Origin: Cyclostephanos tholiformis
Taxonomy: Eukaryota > Bacillariophyta > Thalassiosirophyceae > Thalassiosirales > Thalassiosiraceae
Assembly (NCBI GenBank): GCA_036939975.1
Contig: JALLPB010001454.1
Location: 1 to 18,837 of the forward strand
Direction of reading: 5' to 3'
DNA length: 18,837 bases
The notes below the pieces were generated by a model. That model had not been told where the DNA came from and searched no databases. It worked only from the letters and a program-made list of their open reading frames with translations. Positions 1 through 9,565 of this stretch are shown here, one piece after another. A program made the position numbers and the translations under genes. Each line of letters starts with the position of its first letter. Within the stretch, counting starts at the first letter, position 1.

Positions 1-1
1 T

Positions 2-1631
2 TTTAGGAACTTCCTATTGACCCGAACCAGGGCGAAAGGCAAAACGAAAGGATCTTCTTTGGGGGTCACGTCGTACGATCAGGCAAAGAGCGCGCTCATT
101 TATCTTTATAGGATGAGCAAGTATGAAATTCCTTCGGATTTTAATGACAATCTTAAGATATTCATGAAGGGGATGAAGCGGACTGTTGCGGCTAAAAAGA
201 TGGAGGATGGAGACAGCGGCATCATTGGTAAGAAAAAGATGGACTTTAAATTGTACGAAAAAATTTGTGAGCTGTTCTTGAAGGAGGAGGGCGAGGAGTT
301 TTTATTCGCCCGCTGTTTTTTGACCTTGGAATGGAATTTAATGTCACGGAACGACAACATTGTTCATGCTCATCTTTTTCACATCACATGGGAGGATGAC
401 TGTCTGGTGTTTCGTTTTGCAAAAAGCAAAATGGACCAGACAGGGAGGAACAGCGATCAGGTGTGGCATGTTTATGCCATGCCCGACAAACCTGCAACTA
501 ACCCTGTTCTTGACCTTTTCACTTATGAGTTCGCCAATCCAGGTCTAACGAATGTGGAGAATTTCACCTAGACCAACGGGGATGGAAATCCCTCCGGTCG
601 GCTTTTCCCTGGGGGGGATCAGTACGGCCGTTTTATGGATTGCCTTCGTCAAATCATCGACAGCAATGATGATGAATTCTTTTAACTTGGCATTCGCCCC
701 GGCAATTTGGGTCATGGAATCCGAGGTGAAATCTTCCAGATGCTTTATTTTTGTTTCGCATCGTTGTGTTATCATTTCGATTTTTTGGTCAAACGTTTTT
801 CCAAGCAAAGCAAATTGCATGCGTCGCCCTTTTTTACTCACATTCCCAGTTATGCAAGAGAGGCAGCAACAGTCCGGATGCCATGGAACAAGACAGCAAA
901 CACGCCTGTGTTTACCAGAATGCCACCGCATGTGAGTATTCTTACTAAAATTGAAGAGATGAAGTTAGCACTTGATGGCAATGGATGCCATCCTCAATGG
1001 GGTGAAGGAAGATCTGGACGGGCGGCAGCTGGGATCGGAGGTGTACTTGTCAATGAGGAAATTGCTGCTGAGATAAAGTTGATGCACGCTGACATGACCC
1101 AGAGGATGGATCATATTGCTTGCTTGTCCTCCTCATTTGCACTAAAGGCTCTCTATGTTGAACAACAGCTGGAGGTAGCAGGGGGGGGGGGGTGTTGGAG
1201 AGGATATGGCGTCGCCAAGTAATCCGGGTGCTGTAACCTTGTTTCCCAGAAGATTTTCCCTTTCCCCAGATAGTTGGCGACTCTGATTACAAGTTGGTTC
1301 AGCGGCAATGAGAGCATGAGGACCGTGACATCTAAGATGTTGAGATGTTGAGGGCAATGGAGATCATGAGTAAGAAGGAAAGGTACAAGCTGTTGCAAAT
1401 GAAAATACTTATATTGGGAGTGGAGATTGCAGCAAAGCGTACTGGGCATGGTTTCAGTTTTCACGGAGGGGCTCGTGGAAGGTGGGGCCAACTGTGAGGC
1501 TTTTTGAGAGTGTTCATCATTTCTTTGACTACCCCTCGGAGATCAAGCGTTGGATGGCACAAATTAGCTGGCAGACTGATTTTAATCGGTTCAAAGCAAA
1601 TGGCAGAAGATTTACAACAGATATGGAGTAG
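2..1631 (+). pseudogene. Degenerate tyrosine-recombinase-like (Crypton-type) gene, left end outside window
   Basis: The reading frame that is open at the left edge continues in a single frame to 1222, broken only by TAG at 569-571 and TAA at 683-685. The N-terminal part is helical and DNA-binding-like. Catalytic-domain landmarks follow: WNLMSR with a candidate catalytic Arg at 347-349, a beta-hairpin Lys in FAKSKMDQ, the LFPGGDQYGRF segment at 602-634, and an H-x-x-R box (HGIR) at 713-724. Straight after HGIR the frame jumps to a C-terminal module (ASLCYHFDFL, then PPHVSIL), so the stretch that should carry the Tyr nucleophile is missing by an in-frame deletion. After a G12 tract (1181-1192) and a stop at 1220-1222, decayed tail coding resumes in other frames. 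It ends with KRWMAQISW...FNRF and a stop at 1629-1631. Family placement rests on remembered diatom recombinase-like proteins. The gene is not CpG-poor, unlike the other elements here. It cannot be functional as read. Confidence 0.6.
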
Positions 1632-1782
1632 GCTCGGAATGGTTCAGGATGGCTCTTGGCTCAACTTGGGATGGCTCAGCTTGGCTCAGGATGGTTTGGT
1701 ATTGTACGGAGTTGCGGGGTGTGTCCGAGGATGATCCCGGCCGGGTGAAACCTAAAAATTTCGATGGGGAGCCTTCCCGGAG

Positions 1783-1892
1783 ACATTGTCGGACACATCG
1801 GGGTGGGTCAGGGCCGTGACTAGTACAATAAAAATTAACATTGGCGGACACATCGGGGAGGGTTAGGGACGTGACTAGTACAATAAAAATTA
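1783..1892. repeat. Tandem duplication, two 55-bp units
   Basis: Units at 1783-1837 and 1838-1892 differ at only a few positions. Each contains GGACACATCGGGG near its start and GACTAGTACAATAAAAATT at its end. No coding role is visible. The unit may be a small local duplication or part of a decayed mobile-element end. Confidence 0.85.
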
Positions 1893-2041
1893 GGCTAACG
1901 TTAGATAATACATTAGTTTAAATAATGTTATCATTATTTTGGTCATAATAGTGTATTTAACATCTCCCCTAGGTGGTGGCATAGAAAAATACCATGGTGC
2001 GAGCCAATTTTAGACTTAGTTTTTTGGGTGCCGGTACTCTA

Positions 2042-2085
2042 CGGTCTGGCCATTGTCCGTATGCGGTCTGGCCATTGACCGTACG
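2042..2085. repeat. Tandem duplication, two 22-bp units
   Basis: Units at 2042-2063 and 2064-2085 share CGGTCTGGCCATTG exactly and match at 20 of 22 positions. A shorter repeat of TATCCA(C/T)(C/T)TATG follows at about 2091-2114. No function can be assigned. Confidence 0.8.
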
Positions 2086-2705
2086 AGATGTATCCACCTA
2101 TGTATCCATTTATGTACGGCCAAAACATTTTGGCTAAAACCTGAACATAATGGAATTTTTCATGTTTCTTTCTTCGGTCAGTTCTCATCATGATTTTGCT
2201 CCTTTTCGAGCTTGTTGAATCCATCAACTACGATGAGAAAAAATAATAACCATCAAAGAGCGAGGTTGTTGAGTGTATCTCTACGACACCCGTTTTGAAG
2301 AGAGAAAAAAATTGTGTTCAGAAAAAATTGTAGTCATTCCGACCCTAAAACATAAGTCATATCATTATTTTTGTTGGTAAGTCTATGATTGCTAGTATTT
2401 TGACACACAATGAAAAAAATTGATGAGGTATCTACGTGTCCAACACGAAACGCAGGACGGGCGGGGAGAAGAAGTGCGTGGCGAAAACAATATCATGGAG
2501 AACACCAAATAATATTGTTCTTCTGTGCAATGACGCAGTCGAAATTTATATCCTGTGTATGCCCGAGTATGAAGTAAAAAAATAATGCATTCATAACGTC
2601 CTTCGTTTTTTGTTGCGCATGCACGTTCCGCTGGCCAGTCGTCTCTCTCTCCTCTCTCCGTTCGTTCACATATTTTAGTAATACCACGCACATTGTTGTT
2701 CGATC

Positions 2706-4276
2706 ATGCGTCGAACGATAATGAATGGCCCAACGGCCGCCGCCGCATCGTCCATGTCATACCATCCCCTCCTCTCCACCTCCCTGCTGCTACTATTGTT
2801 CCCGTCGAGTTGGACATTCATCGATACCACCACCGCCGCCTGTCAGGCATTCGCGCCGCCAACGACATCGCGGGAGACCACCGCAATCATGATCCCACGC
2901 GGACCATCGTCGATGATGCGCTCCACGGCGGTCGTCGTGGTCGTCGACGACGACATTTCCGGCGGGGAGAACGGGGCGGTGACGCTAGCAGGTCCACCAC
3001 CACCGTCTTCGTCCGCCATTGTTAGCATTCATAAACTACGTACCGTACCTCTATGGTACGGGGAGCTTTTGGCTCAGTGGTTTATCTTACAGCCATGTCG
3101 TCGACGTCGAACGACGTTCCCAATGTCATAACGTCCATGGGGGGCGTCGTGGACGTCGCATCCCTCGATGTAGACGACGACGACGTCGACGACGGAGTAA
3201 ACCGACCCCCTCTGCCCCCCCGTGCCGGCGCGATAATGAAAATGCTCCCGCCCGACACGTGGGCGGTATCGACCCCCGTGTCGTTGGCGTACTTCGCCAT
3301 CGACGTGACGTCGGTGATCATCGCCACGTCGGCCCTACGAGCGGTCGTATCGAGCGACGTTTACGATTCCCTACCGTCCGTGGGACGGATCGGACTCGTA
3401 TTGCCATTGCAGGTGCTGGCGGGATTCGCCATGTGGTGCACGTGGTGCATAGGGCACGATGCCGGACACGGCACCGTTAGCAAATCGAGGAAGTACGGCG
3501 ACGTCATCAATCGACTCGTCGGCGAGGTTTGTCATTCGGCGATATGCCTGACGCCGTTCGTGCCGTGGCGACTCAGTCATCGGAAGCATCACCTGAATCA
3601 CAATCACCTCGAGAGGGATTATTCCCACCAGTGGTACATACGGGAGGACAGTCACGACCTGCATCCGCTGATACGGTTGGCGCACGCGACGAGGATGATT
3701 TTCCTCCCGTTCCTGTACTTCTTCTACCTAGTCGCCGGCGTTCCCGATGGCGGACACGTTCTCTTCTACGGTAGGATGTGGGACGGTCACGGAGTGAAGG
3801 AGAAGATTAACGCGTCGATGAGCGTATTCGTCTCGATATTTACTTCCGGTTATCTCTGGCACGTCATGGGTACGCACGACTTCGTCGTAGTTTGCATGAT
3901 CCCGTGGTTGGTCATGTCCTTTTGGCTCTTCATGGTCACCTACCTCCAGCATCACTCGTCGGACGGAAGGTTGTACACGGACGACACGTTCACGTTCGAG
4001 CGCGGCGCGTTCGAGACCGTCGATAGGGATTACGGCAAGTGGGTCAATAGATTGAGCCATCACATGATGGACGGACACGTGGTACATCACCTCTTCTTCA
4101 CGAAGGTGCCGCATTACAAGCTCGAGGGTGCGACGCTCGCATTACGCGAGGGGATGAAGGAATTGGGTTTGGAGGGCATGTACAAGAGCGTGAATACTCC
4201 GGATTACTCGCAGGAGATTGTTAGGCAATTTCACGATAATTGGTTCTTCATCGACGAGGACAGGGTCGTTAGATAG
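2706..4276 (+). CDS. Plastid-targeted membrane fatty acid desaturase (delta-12/omega-3 family)
   Basis: This is a di-iron integral membrane desaturase that introduces a double bond into fatty acyl chains of glycerolipids. All three His boxes are present: HDAGH (3455-3469), HRKHH (3578-3592) and HVVHH (4076-4090). The C-terminal core around ERGAFETVDRDYG and HHLFFTKVPHYKLEGAT follows the plant FAD2/FAD3/FAD7 pattern and fits omega-3 or delta-12 enzymes better than front-end desaturases, since no cytochrome b5 domain is seen. Hydrophobic segments separate the boxes. The first exon starts at ATG 2706, 2721 or 2754; the last gives the neatest signal peptide (L-rich core). It is followed by QAFAPP, the diatom signal/transit-peptide cleavage motif. 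Exon 1 and the catalytic frame join in phase by removal of 3040-3092. Without splicing, a 407-residue protein could start at 3053. Regiospecificity cannot be read from sequence. The gene is CpG-rich and looks intact. Confidence 0.85.
3040..3092 (+). other. Predicted intron in the desaturase gene (53 bp)
   Basis: The donor GTACCG at 3040 and acceptor TTATCTTACAG ending at 3092 link the signal-peptide frame to the catalytic frame by making a CCC codon before ATG 3095. A donor at 2992 (GTCCAC) would also keep frame and give a 101-bp intron. The acceptor is the better supported end. 53 bp is short for a diatom intron, so the donor choice is uncertain. Confidence 0.5.
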
Positions 4277-4445
4277 TAAGGGAGAAAATCACAATCATGA
4301 TGTATGACAAGGAAAGGTGACAGAAGGGTTGGAGGGGGATGGTTTGAGCACATGGCTTCGTTTTGTTTTCCTGAGGTATGACTTTTGGCGTACATTGAGG
4401 CATTAACGGAACCGTTGTTTATCTGCTCTCTCTCAAGAGATTTCT

Positions 4446-4446
<1 letters not shown>
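4277..4446. other. Short 3' spacer after the desaturase
   Basis: Non-coding spacer between the desaturase stop and the GA microsatellite. A CTCTCTCTC run at about 4425-4433 faces the GA tract and could pair with it. No polyadenylation or termination signal is certain. Confidence 0.5.

Positions 4447-4484
<38 letters not shown>
4447..4484. repeat. (GA)19 microsatellite
   Basis: 38 bases of uninterrupted GA dinucleotide in the gap between two convergent genes. Its length is likely to vary between strains and alleles. Confidence 0.95.
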
Positions 4485-4487
<3 letters not shown>

Positions 4488-4620
4488 GCATGACTTGAAA
4501 GGATGTGATGTTATATTTTTGGTTTTAACATCCTCTAGATACTACAAAGATCTAGGCATGGCTTGAAAGGATGTGATATTACATATTTGGTTTTAACTTC
4601 CTCTAGATACTGCACTTTTT
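4485..4620. repeat. Tandem duplication, two 68-bp units
   Basis: Units start at 4485 and 4553 with TAGGCATG(A/G)CTTGAAAGGATG and stay highly similar for about 60 bases, including GGTTTTAAC and CCTCTAGATACT. The duplication lies between the 3' ends of the desaturase and the minus-strand gene, next to the GA microsatellite. It may duplicate the shared 3' region of the convergent pair. Confidence 0.85.
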
Positions 4621-4629
4621 GACATAGGT

Positions 4630-5658
4630 TCATACTCGGAGTGGGAAAGGGTTTTCCATGTCTCTCCGGCACATGTGCATGATTGGTCGTAGATATGCAA
4701 AGATCATCACATTTATATTCATCGCTTCTATTTTCATAAAGGATCTAAACTGTCGAGTCCAAGAAAAAGACATTTGATTGTTGCCATTGTCGCCATCACC
4801 ATCGTCATCGTCATCATCGTCGTCAATGCTGTCATTGTCATTGGGAGGAAGGAAGATCCATGCTGCTACTGCCGACACTTCCACCGAGGGATCAAGTTGG
4901 AAAAGTTTCAACCGATCACGGCACTCGGCTGTCCAATTGCAATCAAGTTTACCGCCGTAACGGAACCAATAGGACACCGAGGCTGCCCTTTGCAAGTTTC
5001 CTAGCACAACTTGGCGCAAGCGGGGATCTTCAGAATTTTGGAGCTGGAGACTCAGCACATCTCTGTCGAAAGGTAGATACATGTTTCCTCGTCGAGAGCG
5101 TGCATCAATTGCAGTTTGAATCACATCATCATGCAAAATCTTCCTATCAGCCAGCGCTACCAGTGCATTTCCCACCTCCTCGGTCGTCGCAATATTGGCC
5201 AACACACACAGCCCGAGCTCAGCGGTGATCTCGTCATTTAGCAAGATGGGTGCAATCTTTTCATAACCTCAAAGCCACACTGATTTACATACGTATTCTT
5301 CGAAATGGTGAGGCTTGTCATCAAATTACTAATATGTGGTCGCCGAGATTGCAAACGTTGGAGACTGTCAGCTACCAAATACACCTCATCTTCCCTCATC
5401 ACCCTTATAATTGCATCAAGGGTTTTTGCTGCCTCGTCCGGGTCATCAGCGCCTAGATTGCTGATCAGGGCACGAAATAAAGTCCAATCAATATCACGAA
5501 GCCGGTAGCAGAATAGTAGAAAGCAAAGCAGCACGAGTCTTGGCCATTGCACGTTGGAGGATGGCAGCGAATAGGACACTTATTCGCTTGTCACACTCCG
5601 ATGACAGCCGGTCAACAGAAATTGCCGCCAGTTGGTTGACAATTATTGGATCATCCAT
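4630..5658 (-). CDS. Helical-repeat (ARM/HEAT-like) protein gene, frameshifted
   Basis: Three consecutive minus-strand segments read as one protein. The start is ATG at 5658 (MDDPIIVNQLAAISVDRL) with an in-frame TAA just upstream. The frame then shifts near 5515 into a segment running from RDIDWTLFRALISNLG to NQCGFE, and shifts back near 5268 into YEKIAPILLNDEITAELG through to the stop at 4630-4632. The first and third segments share one frame, so the two indels compensate. The amphipathic, Leu/Ala-rich helices (for example AELGLCVLANIATTEEVG) resemble armadillo/HEAT repeats, often protein-interaction scaffolds. The product has no catalytic motif that I recognise. An Asp-rich stretch (eight or more D, about residues 140-150 of the last segment) lies near the C-terminus. 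The shifts may be sequencing errors, missed tiny introns or real damage. CpG content is intermediate, closer to host genes than to the transposons. I do not recognise the exact family. Confidence 0.5.
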
Positions 5659-5792
5659 CAAAGAGGCATGATAGAGAGGTTATGTGGAGTGATAAATGGT
5701 ATGATTGACATCGGTGTGTGAATGATATTAGTGTGTGAATGTGAGGAGAAATAATGTACAGAAATGAATGAGGCATTGGCCATCATCTTACC

Positions 5793-6015
5793 TGCAATGT
5801 CGAATGCTGTCATTGAAATAATTACCATCATCATCATCATCATTGTCGTGCTCTATGGACCTTGGAGGATGATTCAGCCCTGCCAAAAGATGATCAACAA
5901 TGATGCAGGGGTGACGTCTCGTGAGAGCATTCCCCGTCTTGTTGCTCCCATTCTCGGATAGGAGAGACATGCCCTCGACGATGGCAGAAGAGGCTCGACA
6001 GGTACGGGATGACAT
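5793..6015 (-). other. Possible orphan 5' exon with acidic tract and strong splice donor
   Basis: An open minus-strand frame (with Met residues at 6015 and about 5970) contains CIIVDHLLAGLNHPPRS followed by DNDDDDDG, and runs into TGCAG|GTAAG at 5792/5791, a textbook donor. It lies between the ARM-like gene and the broken end of the Copia element, so it may be the 5' exon of the ARM-like gene or of a gene cut by the element. No AG acceptor lies between 5791 and 5597, so it cannot be spliced simply to the Met at 5658. The link is therefore unproven. Confidence 0.25.
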
Positions 6016-6023
6016 CGATCCAC

Positions 6024-7546
6024 GATGAGGTACCGTACCAGATACAGGATTGCTTCCCCATGAGGTTTCCTTGGATCAGATGAGTACTTGGCGATCTGGT
6101 GTGTAGCATACATGATGTCAGGGCAAGTAGTCTGAGCATCTTCAATGATGGAATCTATTAAGGCTCATTGGGTGAACTCAAAGGAACCATCTCAGAGCTT
6201 GTTGATGTTGATGCCAACATAATCTGGTGGGTGACCCTGATCTTCAATATTGAATCTCAGGTCCTGTACCTCCTTGATAATACCTTGGAGTTGAGTGCTG
6301 TCATTGCCTACAAATATGTCGTCATCCATGTACATCATAAAGATGACGTTGCCATGGTAGAACACACAGTCATCTATGAGAGATGGGTGAAAGCCAATGG
6401 AAGCTAGTTTCTCAACCAGGTACAAATTCCAAACACATCCAGCTTGTTTTTGGCCATATACGTTCTTGATTAGCTTGAGGACGTGATCCTTGAGTTCCCT
6501 GTAGCAGTCTTGATGCCCTGAGGAAGTTCCATGTAGATGTCCTCCTCAATTGGAGCTTGTGGGTAAACCATAACAAAGTTAACTTGGCAAAGGGCCCAAT
6601 GGAAAATGATACTAAACATGATGATGATCCTGATGGCAAATCATGTCACAACAGGTGCGTAGGTTTCATAGTAGTTCATACCATAGACTTGTTTACCGTC
6701 ATGCAAGTTTAATCATGCCTTGTGACTCTTGACTTCATTGGTAGTGAGATCATGCTTGCGTCACATGGACCAGATGGAGGGAACTATTTGGGCGTCTTCA
6801 GGGACAGTGTCTCGATGTACCAGTTCCCAATTCTTGCTATCCACATGGCCGTTGACTTCCTTAATCACAGCATTGACAAAGAGCTTAGAGTCTTGCTGCC
6901 TGAGAGCTTGTATCATCTCTGCATGGAATGCAATAGGGTTTCTGATATGCTCTTGAAGTTCAAGGTGTGCATCATGGAACAAGTCTTCAGGAGTTTTGCC
7001 AATGGTGGAGAGTTGTGCCATTTAGTGCATATTTCTTGTACCATAAAAATCTCACTGTGACACGGACTCGACCATTTTCTGTGACATAGTGTGCATGTTC
7101 CCATGTAGGCTAGTACCAGCTGAGATAGGGGCTGTAGTTGTAGTATTTTCCTCAGCTTGTGCATCTTTGTCGTTCTCTGTGACATGAGTTTCTTTGTCCA
7201 AATTTTTGCTTGCTAGGCTCTGAGTATCCCAGTCAATGTCACTTTCTTGTGATTGGATGGAGGAATCATTGGGAAGTTCCAAATCAGACTGTGACAGGCC
7301 ATATTTAGGGCTGTGCAGTGTTGGAGTTGACACTTGAGAAAGTATTTCATTCCCGCGGCCAAATCCTGCTAGCATCTGCCATGCAATGGTGTCAGAAACA
7401 TCTGGCGTGCCATGACATGTGGTCTCAAAGAAATCATCGAAGCAACAGTGATACAGATGTGAGACACACTCAGTGCTTAAGTTAAGAACAAGTTAGATGT
7501 TTTTTGCATGCATCAGAGATGTTCCTAAGTTGAGTCCCAAGTGTGC
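6024..7546 (-). pseudogene. pol: Copia pol, part 2: linker and reverse transcriptase, RNase H missing
   Basis: Below the integrase the frame reads LGLNLGTSLMHA, FDDFFETT and a low-complexity linker (7375-7052) ending MSQKMVESVSQ. The reverse transcriptase follows: VIKEVNGHVDSKNWELV, DLTTNEVKSHK, GMNYYETYAPVVT, VYPQAPIEEDIYMELPQG, then after a frameshift near 6500, SLIDDCVFY and the catalytic YMDD (6332-6321). Stops replace Arg, Trp or Tyr at many positions. The linker and first RT half are in one frame, the second half in another. Just after FEFTQ*ALIDSIIEDA the sequence jumps to QTTCPDIMYATHQIAKYSS. Judging by remembered relatives this is an internal deletion of roughly 50 codons. Coding stops after LVRYL near 6026, so RNase H is absent. 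Confidence 0.8.
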
Positions 7547-8168
7547 TCAGGACAACCACTTAGGTAGTTTCTTGCCTGCTGCCAGCGCGTTGTGTAGCAC
7601 AAACACAAAACAACCAAAAGTGTGCACATGCTTCATGTTCGCACCAACTTTAATCAAGCTGAATTGCTTGAGTCTTGATGTTCCTCCTTTGAGTACAGGC
7701 ATGGTATTAAACAAGAGGGTGGCATTGTGCAAAGAGTACGGCCATAGCAATAGGTGCACCACTGCAGGCCAGCGGTCATGAGCATGCAGCAGTTACTTGC
7801 ATGCGCTCTCGGAGAGGTCACAAATTGCATGATCGGTGATCCCATTTTGGAAATAGGCATTCACACTGCAAAAGGTGAGCTGTTGGCAGCCCTTTTTGCA
7901 TGATTGCTTGAAGGCGTTATTCACAAATTGTCCATTGTTGCAGTGATAAAGCAGAATTTTTATGCCGTGCTCAGCGGCAAACTGTTCGAACACGCAGTTT
8001 GGCCTTGAGGGTCTCCTCCACAGAAAGATTGAGTATGAGGTGGATACATCTGAGCTGCAAGAAGTTGTCCACAGAGATGGTGGCACCGGTGTATTGCTTT
8101 TTGGTAAGTTTTCCCTTCAATTGCATGAAAAAGCCGACTTGCAAGGATTCCATTTGGTTAATGTAGAT
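7547..8168 (-). pseudogene. pol: Copia integrase core, catalytic triad lost
   Basis: The segment reads NQMESLQVGFF, QLKGKLTKKQY, then (after a frameshift near 7995) FEQFAAEHGIKILLYHC, LTFCSVNAYFQNGI, LSESA, WPYSLHNATLLFNTMPVL and MKHVHTFGCFVF. These match the rve integrase core of Copia. The positions expected to hold the three acidic catalytic residues read Asn (8159-8157), Asn (7939-7937, in YHCNNG) and Asp in place of Glu (7834-7832, in NGITDHA). The last two are 35 codons apart, the D35E spacing. The alignment to the intact family is from memory. The protein would insert retrotransposon cDNA into the genome; as read here it should be inactive even without the stops. Confidence 0.75.
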
Positions 8169-9559
8169 TCATTTGCCTGGCTTGGTTGAGACAAAAACTT
8201 GGTGGTCGGACTTGGATTCCTTGCCTTGCCAGGGGAGCTTTGTCATCGCTCCAAAAAGGCAACCAGTGCACTTTGGAGGTACGACTTTGGCCAGTTTGCA
8301 TGGGATCTTGCCATTGAGCGCCATCGCCTTGATGGATGAGAATGAGAGGTGGTCAAGGTGGTAATGCCAATGCATCAGCTTGGCTTGGTCATCAGCGGTG
8401 GAAAGTTGGATGTCCTCATCTTCTTCCCTCGGAGGGGAGGGATCAAAGGTGAGTGGCCCTTGACGAGTAGCCTCTTTGGATGTGATGGATTTGTCGCTGG
8501 GAGTGCAATTGCTCATTCTCACCATATCATCATCCGTTCTCACTTCCTTTTGTCTTGGTTCCTTTGACAGGTGGAGGTTTTCTTCAGCAATGAACTCATA
8601 GGGCTCAGACATTGTCCTCAAGCCGGGCACCTGAAGAATGTGTTCTTGACAAAAGTATAAGGCCTTGCATGCCTTGAAGGTGGTCATGAAGGCCCGATAG
8701 CCTTTGGAAGATGGTGCCGAGTAAAAAATAGGAGTGTGGGTGGATTTGTTGTAGGGAATCATCTTGCAGAACTTGCCTCCCTTCCAACACAAAATGCCCT
8801 TGTCCCAATAATTCCCCATCCAAGTTTTGCCCTTGTTTCCAATTGCCTTTGCCTCCTGCACCCAATGTTGGGGAGATAGGAGGCACTGTCTCAAATCAGG
8901 TAAGAACAGGCTGTTTGGGATTTGAATCATGTGAGTCTTTCTACCATTGTCTTGAATTTGCAGAACTAACGTGCCCATTCCCTTGATTTCAAATCCTTCT
9001 CCAATATGCCATCCACTTTCTTGTGTTCTGGGACAAGTACGAGGTCCTTGAACAAGTGGGGGGCATTGACCATGCATCTCAATGCATGGTTGTCAACTCC
9101 AATGGGAAAGGAGTTGGAATTTAAGAGGAGAGGAGACATGTGGGATGGGCTTGCAAGACCTTGTAGGGTCCTCAATTGAAGAGGGGCTCGCGTGTGATTG
9201 AGGAATTTGCGCATGAGCAATTCGATGCAACAACCAACCCAGAAGGAGGTCATGGTGAGTAGAAAGAGGTAAGTGCGGAACTTGTTTGCCCCCTTATCTC
9301 TCTCAAGAACAATGCTAACCGGCCACTTGTATCTCTTCACTTTCTTTCATGGAACACGTCAGTGGAGTCTCTGGGGATACCAGACATGCCCTTGGAGGAT
9401 GATCTTGAAAAATGCATGTCTGATGGAGACAGCTTGGCAAATGAGTGTGGCGATGAGATGAGGTAGCACAAGAAATAATAGGTAAGTGATGAATTGTCCT
9501 GTGTCAATATCTGGCCCGGCCATGAATGCTAACATGGTGTTTATCATCCATGCCGGCAC
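8169..9559 (-). pseudogene. pol: Copia pol, part 1: pre-protease module, protease and GAG-pre-integrase
   Basis: From 9559 the frame encodes GPDIDTGQFITY and a hydrophobic stretch that I associate with diatom Copia polyproteins. In-frame stops lie just below 9364 and near 9350, where family members have Arg and Trp. The protease segment follows, with the catalytic-type site GVDNHA (Asp at 9094-9092). A frameshift near 9000 separates KKVDGI from GEGFEIKG. The next 290 codons are open and include LPDLRQCLLSPQHW and the zinc-binding HHCC of GAG-pre-integrase: WHYHLDH (His codons near 8366 and 8351) and CTGC (near 8270-8259). The frame stops at 8169-8171, just before the integrase core. The aspartic protease would normally process the polyprotein; this copy is broken. 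Confidence 0.75.
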
Positions 9560-9565
9560 GTACCA

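Larger units (their letters stand above)
1632..2705. other. Intergenic region upstream of the desaturase
   Basis: About 1.07 kb with no convincing gene. It starts with a G/C-skewed stretch (1632-1700) of loosely repeated GGCTCAGGATGG-like words, then two short tandem duplications, then AT-rich DNA. The short open frames on both strands show no domain or coding pattern. The desaturase promoter should lie in the last few hundred bases, where I see a CT-rich run (2640-2665) but no clear TATA box. Confidence 0.6.

Noticed and set aside
545..931. Minus-strand 128-codon frame with coiled-coil-like composition
   Set aside because: The plus strand of the same bases reads the recombinase-like C-terminal module in frame with its flanks, so the minus frame is a shadow.
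2392..2693. Two minus-strand frames just upstream of the desaturase
   Set aside because: No start context, domain or coding pattern; they overlap each other and the likely promoter.
2693..3028. Overlapping Arg-, Asp- or Thr-rich frames around the desaturase 5' end
   Set aside because: These are shadows of a GC-rich exon made of CGT/GAC/ACC-type codons; only the frame with the signal peptide and AFAPP makes sense.
5660..5791. Splicing of the acidic exon (5793-6015) onto the Met at 5658
   Set aside because: No AG acceptor exists between the donor at 5791 and that Met, and the first AG downstream (5597-5596) breaks the frame.
8169..9077. A 302-codon minus-strand frame as an independent protein
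   Set aside because: It is the middle of the Copia polyprotein (HHCC domain), bounded by a frameshift and a stop.
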